From Candidatus Melainabacteria bacterium (GTDB taxonomy: Bacteria; Cyanobacteriota; Vampirovibrionia; Caenarcaniphilales; Caenarcanaceae), in the NCBI GenBank assembly GCA_005110395.1, contig DUDU01000021.1:1-32621 (forward strand): a stretch of DNA of 32,621 nt, in the 5' to 3' direction. Position numbers and translations under genes: made by a program. Below, piece after piece: positions 27,690-32,621 of the stretch (position 1 is the first letter of the stretch; each line of letters starts with the position of its first letter). The notes beneath the pieces are model-generated. The model saw only the letters and a program-made list of their open reading frames with translations. It was not told where the DNA came from and made no database searches.

Positions 27690-28556
27690 ATGGAAAACAC
27701 TCATATTAAGAGACTAAGAGCTGGTTTTTTGATAGCAGTAGTAGGGTTTAGTTCACTGATTTCAGGCGGTATCCCCTTTGCTTGCATTTGCGCCATTCTC
27801 TCTTGGTTCTGGGTCAAAGAATTATTATCACTTGCCAAAAATTCTGAATTACAGCCTTTGGAAATCATTTTGCGAATTTTGTGTCCGGGTTGTGCGCTAG
27901 CGGCGATTTGGTCAAAAGATGTTTTAGATGGATGGCTAGCTTTTTCCTGTGTTGCCATCTTTTGTGTTTTTGTTGCACGATCTTTTTATGGACCAAAAAT
28001 CAAAGGTAATTTATCAGATATTGCCGTAAGTTTTTTTTGTTTGATTTATGTTGGTTGGCTTCCTGCTCATATAGTGCTGCTTAGATTTCTTGATTCCTCC
28101 GCTTTTTCTTTGAATCCTTTCAGCCAGCCTGGGCTGTTTTATACTTTCTTTTCGGTTGCTTCAGTCATTCTCAATGATGTAGGTAGCTATTATGCAGGAA
28201 AAACTTTTGGGAAAACAAAATTAGCTGAAGCTATTAGCCCTAATAAAACAATCAAAGGCTCCATTGGTGGTATCTTAGCTGGAATTACAATGAGTATGCT
28301 TATTTGTTATTTTATTGCGCCTTTATTCCATTTAAAACTCAATCTTTGGATTATGTTTGGTATTTCTATTCTTATAGCAGTGCTTGCTCAAATAGGTGAT
28401 TTAGCAGAGTCTTTGATGAAGCGTTCAATGGGAGTCAAAGATACTAGTGAATTAATTGAAGGCCACGGAGGCGTACTCGATAGATTTGATAGTCATATTG
28501 TCGTGGCAAGCCTAATGTATTATTTTTTCCTCAGCCGAATTGCTTTAATTCCATAG
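27690..28556 (+). CDS. cdsA: Phosphatidate cytidylyltransferase
   Basis: Multi-TM; DVGSYYAGKTFGKTKLAEAISPNKTIKGSIGG and SLMKRSMGVKDTSELIEGHGGVLDRFDS signature. Confidence 0.94.
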   Translation: MENTHIKRLRAGFLIAVVGFSSLISGGIPFACICAILSWFWVKELLSLAKNSELQPLEIILRILCPGCALAAIWSKDVLDGWLAFSCVAIFCVFVARSFYGPKIKGNLSDIAVSFFCLIYVGWLPAHIVLLRFLDSSAFSLNPFSQPGLFYTFFSVASVILNDVGSYYAGKTFGKTKLAEAISPNKTIKGSIGGILAGITMSMLICYFIAPLFHLKLNLWIMFGISILIAVLAQIGDLAESLMKRSMGVKDTSELIEGHGGVLDRFDSHIVVASLMYYFFLSRIALIP

Positions 28557-28631
28557 AACTATCATGAGAGCTGACATCGAAAAACCGAAAGAATGATGCA
28601 AAGGCAGCAAAATCTTTTTCAATTAATATTC

Positions 28632-29027
28632 TTAATCAGATTTGAGTTTACGCCTTCGATAAGGCCCCAAATCATTATCAAACTTGATCATCAGCCAAAT
28701 ACCAAGCAAGCATAAAAACGGCATAAAGAAATTTGTCATGAGCTGACCGATCCAACCATCACGCTTGGGTAAAAATGCTATGAATCCATAACCCCCGAGT
28801 ACAAAGAAGAAAAAACCTGAAAGCACTCTGGCAAATCCAGACGCACCAAGAATAAATACAAAGCCAAGTACAAGTAATCCGCAACCAAGCAAAATATTAT
28901 TCTCATTAATGAGTTTATACGGAGTTGGTTTGCCTGGATTGAAAAACAGTATGAAATAGGCTCCAGCAATCATCCCTGCAGCGCCGGATAAGACTCTAAT
29001 CCAATTAAAAACAGTAATGGGTCTCAC
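28632..29027 (-). CDS. Small membrane protein of unknown function
   Basis: 131 aa with about four hydrophobic segments and a basic C-terminus. Confidence 0.6.
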   Translation of the reverse strand: MRPITVFNWIRVLSGAAGMIAGAYFILFFNPGKPTPYKLINENNILLGCGLLVLGFVFILGASGFARVLSGFFFFVLGGYGFIAFLPKRDGWIGQLMTNFFMPFLCLLGIWLMIKFDNDLGPYRRRKLKSD

Positions 29028-29219
29028 TTTATAATCTTCGAAAGCTTGTAAGGAAAATTTATATTCTCTTTATTCCCCAATATGCTTAAAAATAATTATC
29101 TAGAAATATAAGCTCAGAAGTATTTGCTCACTCTAGTTCATGATTACTGATTTTTCAGCTCAGCTCATTTGATATTTCATCATTTGCATTATTAAATTCT
29201 GTTTTTTAACACTGGCTTT

Positions 29220-29939
29220 TTAAAAAGTTTTTGTCTCACCATTTGCACCCTGGACAGCTTGAGATCTATTAGAAGATGAAACTATATGGCTAATGTCAGC
29301 TAAAACACCATTAACAAATTTGGGAGATTCTTCACTACCATATTTTTTAGCTATTTCAATTGCTTCATCAATCGCAACAACCGCTGGACAATCTTTTTGA
29401 AACATCAATTCAACCGTAGCAATTTTCAAAATAGTGCGATCTATTGATAAAACTCTGTCTAAACTCCACCCTTTTTTACTTAGAGATTTATCCGAACTTT
29501 TCCTTGTTTCTAGTGCTTCCGAAATAATTTCATTGATTCGTTCTTTATTTTCTCGGTAAAGATTAATCAATTCGCCAGCATAGTCAAAACAGTCTTTGGG
29601 TTGATTTAACAATTCAGGCAAATCAAGAGATTCTTTGAGTGCAAAAGCTGCTAGTTCAAGCTTTGCAACATTATCGTGAATTTTACTAATATCAAGTGGC
29701 TCATTTTTAGGGGTATTCTTAGATCCATCTTGTGATTCAGTTTGATCCATAGCTTCATTAAAAAAGAATTGCCCAAGAATTTCCAAATCTTTTTGAACTT
29801 TTCTGACTTGTTGTTTGGCAATATCTCTAAGCGTTCTAGTGGCAGCTAATATGAGTTTTTCGGAGTCTAAACTGCTTGAAGCAGAAATTTGCCCCAAAGC
29901 CAAAAATGCTAATTCTCTTGCTGCGGTTCTAGAATTCAA
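29220..29939 (-). CDS. nusB: Transcription antitermination factor NusB (apparent TTG start)
   Basis: [15 protein letters not shown]-terminus; C-terminal [59 protein letters not shown]. Confidence 0.92.
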   Translation of the reverse strand: MNSRTAARELAFLALGQISASSSLDSEKLILAATRTLRDIAKQQVRKVQKDLEILGQFFFNEAMDQTESQDGSKNTPKNEPLDISKIHDNVAKLELAAFALKESLDLPELLNQPKDCFDYAGELINLYRENKERINEIISEALETRKSSDKSLSKKGWSLDRVLSIDRTILKIATVELMFQKDCPAVVAIDEAIEIAKKYGSEESPKFVNGVLADISHIVSSSNRSQAVQGANGETKTF

Positions 29940-30231
29940 TTTTGATTACCTTTACTCATCAGGGTTATTTGGGAAATAGTTTTTTTTTATCAAGATCAAA
30001 TATCGAGGTCAAAAAATTTTTGATTTGACTGAATCAGTAAGTTGATATCGATTTGTCAGTTTTCAGTATTCACAACAAATAGCTTCACGATATTTTGCTG
30101 TGAATGAAATATTCACATAAAAACGAGTTACTAATTTAACACGTGAGATTTAATATCTGAATTTGAATGAGTCTTTAAGCTTCTATGATTTATTGATCTG
30201 AAAATTGAATTCTCTTAAACGAAGCAAAAAG

Positions 30232-31146
30232 TCATAATTGAAAATATTTTGGTTGGAATCCAGTCCAGAGCTTAAAGGCCTCAGCAGCTTGATCATAAAG
30301 CATGGAATAACCATTTCTTGTTTGAAATCCCTTTGTCTTCGCCAATCTCAAAAATTCAGTTTCAATTGGATTGTAAATTAAGTCATAAAAAATACAATTG
30401 GTATTTGTAATTAAATTGATTTGTCTTTCAGAAATTGGACTTTGTTTTTCTCCACTTGCGTCGTAGCTGGCTTGTTTTGTATCGAAACCGCTCATGCCGA
30501 CTGGTGTTGAATTCACGATCAAATCAATTTGTTCAAATAAAAGTCCTGTTTTGTTTTGATCAATCTCATCCAAAGAAGCAATAACAAAGGCGCAGTCTGA
30601 AGAACTAATTCCTTGACTTTCAAAATATTTATCGAACAGGAGTTTTAGTCCTTGAGCATTTTGTTTTGATGAATCGGTATTTCTGATTAATACACCAATT
30701 TGCTTGAATTGCATTTTGAGTAGCGTAAGCAAAATAGCTCTGGCTGACCCACCAGCTCCAATTATGAGAGCATTTCGAGAAATGTTTGACTGCTCAGTCC
30801 ATTGCAGATCATTTATGGCTTTTTGAAAACCAATCCAATCGGTGTTTTCAGCTTTAATTTTTCCATTATCTTCAAAAATCAAAGTATTGGCAGCTCCGAT
30901 CAATTGAGCTTCCTCAGATGCATAATCCACAAGCTTTAGGCCAGCCTGTTTATGAGGAATAGTCAGATTTACACCTTTAAAACCTAATTCTTGAAGAGAC
31001 TTTATATTTTTCTCTAAATCTTTTGGCAAAGTGTCCAAGCAAATATATCCGCCTTTGAGGCCGCCTTCACGGAAAAAGCCCGTGTGAATCTCTGGGGATT
31101 TGCTGTGGCTGACGGGGTGTCCGAGCAGTGCTAAGTTATAAATCAT
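30232..31146 (-). CDS. aroE: Shikimate dehydrogenase
   Basis: LALLGHPVSHSKSPEIHTGFF, GVNLTIPHKQAGL, GAANTLIFEDNGKIKAENTDWIGF, ALIIGAGGSARAILLTL, NSTPVGMSG. Confidence 0.95.
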   Translation of the reverse strand: MIYNLALLGHPVSHSKSPEIHTGFFREGGLKGGYICLDTLPKDLEKNIKSLQELGFKGVNLTIPHKQAGLKLVDYASEEAQLIGAANTLIFEDNGKIKAENTDWIGFQKAINDLQWTEQSNISRNALIIGAGGSARAILLTLLKMQFKQIGVLIRNTDSSKQNAQGLKLLFDKYFESQGISSSDCAFVIASLDEIDQNKTGLLFEQIDLIVNSTPVGMSGFDTKQASYDASGEKQSPISERQINLITNTNCIFYDLIYNPIETEFLRLAKTKGFQTRNGYSMLYDQAAEAFKLWTGFQPKYFQL

Positions 31147-31393
31147 TTCTAAAATTTTAAAATCAATAATAAAAAGTGTCTTAAATCTAGCTCATTAAGG
31201 CAAGCTATTCGACACTCAATTAAAGCTAAATGCGAAAGTCACTCTTCTTAAAAATTATCTTGTTAAACTTTATCTAAGTAACTGAATCTCAATAACTAAA
31301 TCTTGAGGGACATGATTCTCAATAGTTTTAGCTAATTGACTTCAGTTTTGTAATTTTCAATTCACATAATTCCTCAAAGACCAAAACAAAAAT

Positions 31394-32071
31394 ATGAGCG
31401 AAAATAAAACAATTAGTTTTAAAAATATAGCCAATGAAAAAGGCGAATATATTCTTCCAAAGCTTGAATTTGCATATGATGCACTTGAACCATATATTGA
31501 TGCTCAAACAGTAGAAATTCACTTTGCAAAGCATCATCAAACCTACATAAATAATTTAAATGCAGCTCTCAAAGATAATTCTGAGATTGCAAAACAATCA
31601 ATTGAAGAAGTTCTAATTGATTTAAGCAAAGTACCTGATGCAATAAGAAACGCCGTTAGAAATCAAGGTGGTGGACATGCTAATCACTCACTTTATTGGT
31701 CTAATCTTACAGCTGCAAGCAAATCAGGAAGTCCATCTAAAGATTTAGCAGCCGCTATTGAAAAACAATTTGGTAATTATGATGATTTCAAAGATAAGCT
31801 TGCAAAAACTTCAATTGGTACATTTGGCAGTGGATGGGGCTGGTTAACAGTTCAACCAAATGGTGAATTGTTGATTGAAAGTAGCGCTAATCAAGATAGT
31901 CCATTATCAAAAGGCAATACCCCTCTTCTCGTAATCGATGTTTGGGAGCATGCATATTATTTGAAATATCAGAATAGAAGACCTGAATATGTTCAAAATA
32001 TTTTTAATATTGTTAATTGGGAAAATGTTAGCCTTCGTTATGAGCAAGCTCTCAAGGCTATTAAGAACTAA
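31394..32071 (+). CDS. sodA: Superoxide dismutase, Fe/Mn family
   Basis: LEPYIDAQTVEIHFAKHHQTYINNLN, GGGHANHSLYW, GSGWGWLTV, ANQDSPL, DVWEHAYYLKYQNRRPEYV. Confidence 0.95.
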   Translation: MSENKTISFKNIANEKGEYILPKLEFAYDALEPYIDAQTVEIHFAKHHQTYINNLNAALKDNSEIAKQSIEEVLIDLSKVPDAIRNAVRNQGGGHANHSLYWSNLTAASKSGSPSKDLAAAIEKQFGNYDDFKDKLAKTSIGTFGSGWGWLTVQPNGELLIESSANQDSPLSKGNTPLLVIDVWEHAYYLKYQNRRPEYVQNIFNIVNWENVSLRYEQALKAIKN

Positions 32072-32098
32072 ATCCAGATAGTTTTCAGAAATAAATTG

Positions 32099-32145
32099 AA
32101 AAGGACTAGACTAATCAGTTATTCTGAAAGTTTTAGTCCTTTTTA
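32099..32145 (+). terminator. Rho-independent terminator downstream of sodA
   Basis: 10-bp perfect inverted repeat AAAAGGACTA (32099-32108) / TAGTCCTTTT (32134-32143) followed by T-rich tract. Confidence 0.75.
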
Positions 32146-32170
32146 TTTGGTAGCTTCTCAAAACTAAGCT

Positions 32171-32258
32171 TTTTCAACCCCCGGCTTTCGCCGACCCTGA
32201 AAAGGGGCTCTCAAAGAGAGAATCAAAAGCCCCCTCTCAGGGGGTTGGGGGTTTGAAG
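32171..32258. repeat. GC-rich imperfect inverted repeat (REP/MITE-like)
   Basis: Left TTTCAACCCCCGGCTTTCGCCGACCCTGAAAAGGGGCT versus right arm AGCCCCCTCTCAGGGGGTTGGGGGTTTGAA; stands out from AT-rich surroundings. Confidence 0.6.
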
Positions 32259-32259
32259 A

Positions 32260-32569
32260 GACTTAATAGAAGTGCCCTTGTGATTATGGATAATGTATCA
32301 GTGCATAAGTCGAGGGAAGTGAGAGAGCGGGTTAATGCTCACCAGGAGCAGGTGAAATATCTCACTTGCCAACATGTTCACCAAATATCAATCCAGATGA
32401 GTATTTAAACAGACATCTAAAATCAGTAATACTCAAAGAAGAAAGACCGACCAGTCCTGAAAACCTGAGAAGGTTGACGGTGAGAAAGCTAAGAATGATT
32501 CAGTCTAACAAGGATCTAGTCAGAAGTTGCTTTAATTTCAAGTCAGTTCAACATACTAGAGCGGCATAA
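32260..32569 (+). pseudogene. IS630-family transposase C-terminal remnant, frameshifted
   Basis: Frame 1 reads RLNRSALVIMDNVSVHKSREVRERVNAHQEQVKYL; frame then shifts to LPTCSPNINPDEYLNRHLKSVILKEERPTSPENLRRLTVRKLRMIQSNKDLVRSCFNFKSVQHTRAA. This matches the IS630 DDE pattern DN.S.HKS ... LP.YSPNLNPDEYLN.DLK with a 1-nt deletion near 32365. Confidence 0.85.
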
Positions 32570-32621
32570 CAGCAAATACCTTCACTTTAACTAGGCTGGG
32601 TTAATACAAGCACTAATTGAT

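Overview
This is an AT-rich bacterial chromosomal window. The core genes suggest an uncultured lineage, possibly Melainabacteria/Vampirovibrionia-like, but that placement is a guess. Housekeeping genes recognised: tmk, carA, ridA-like, tatA-like, rsmA, tsaE, a Ski2-like helicase, a mitochondrial-type aconitase, frr, cdsA, nusB, aroE and sodA. Accessory material interrupts them in several places. (1) A tightly coupled TcmP + DUF5131 (three-Cys-motif) pair lies between rsmA and tsaE. (2) A pair of orphan small proteins with strong Shine-Dalgarno sequences follows tsaE. (3) A co-directional accessory block at about 20.6-24.0 kb lies between the helicase and aconitase. It holds an ABC/OLD-like ATPase with a nearly abutting putative effector, a HEPN-like protein, and an antitoxin-like gene. 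It also holds two small genes that the ORF track missed: a RelE/ParE-type toxin and a DUF2283 protein. Each of these is interrupted by an in-frame TAA at a position where the family normally has Tyr. (4) A frameshifted IS630-type transposase remnant lies next to a GC-rich inverted repeat at the right edge. The best candidates for an undescribed system are the ATPase/effector pair within this block and the TcmP/DUF5131 pair. All family assignments come from reading motifs by eye; no searches were run.
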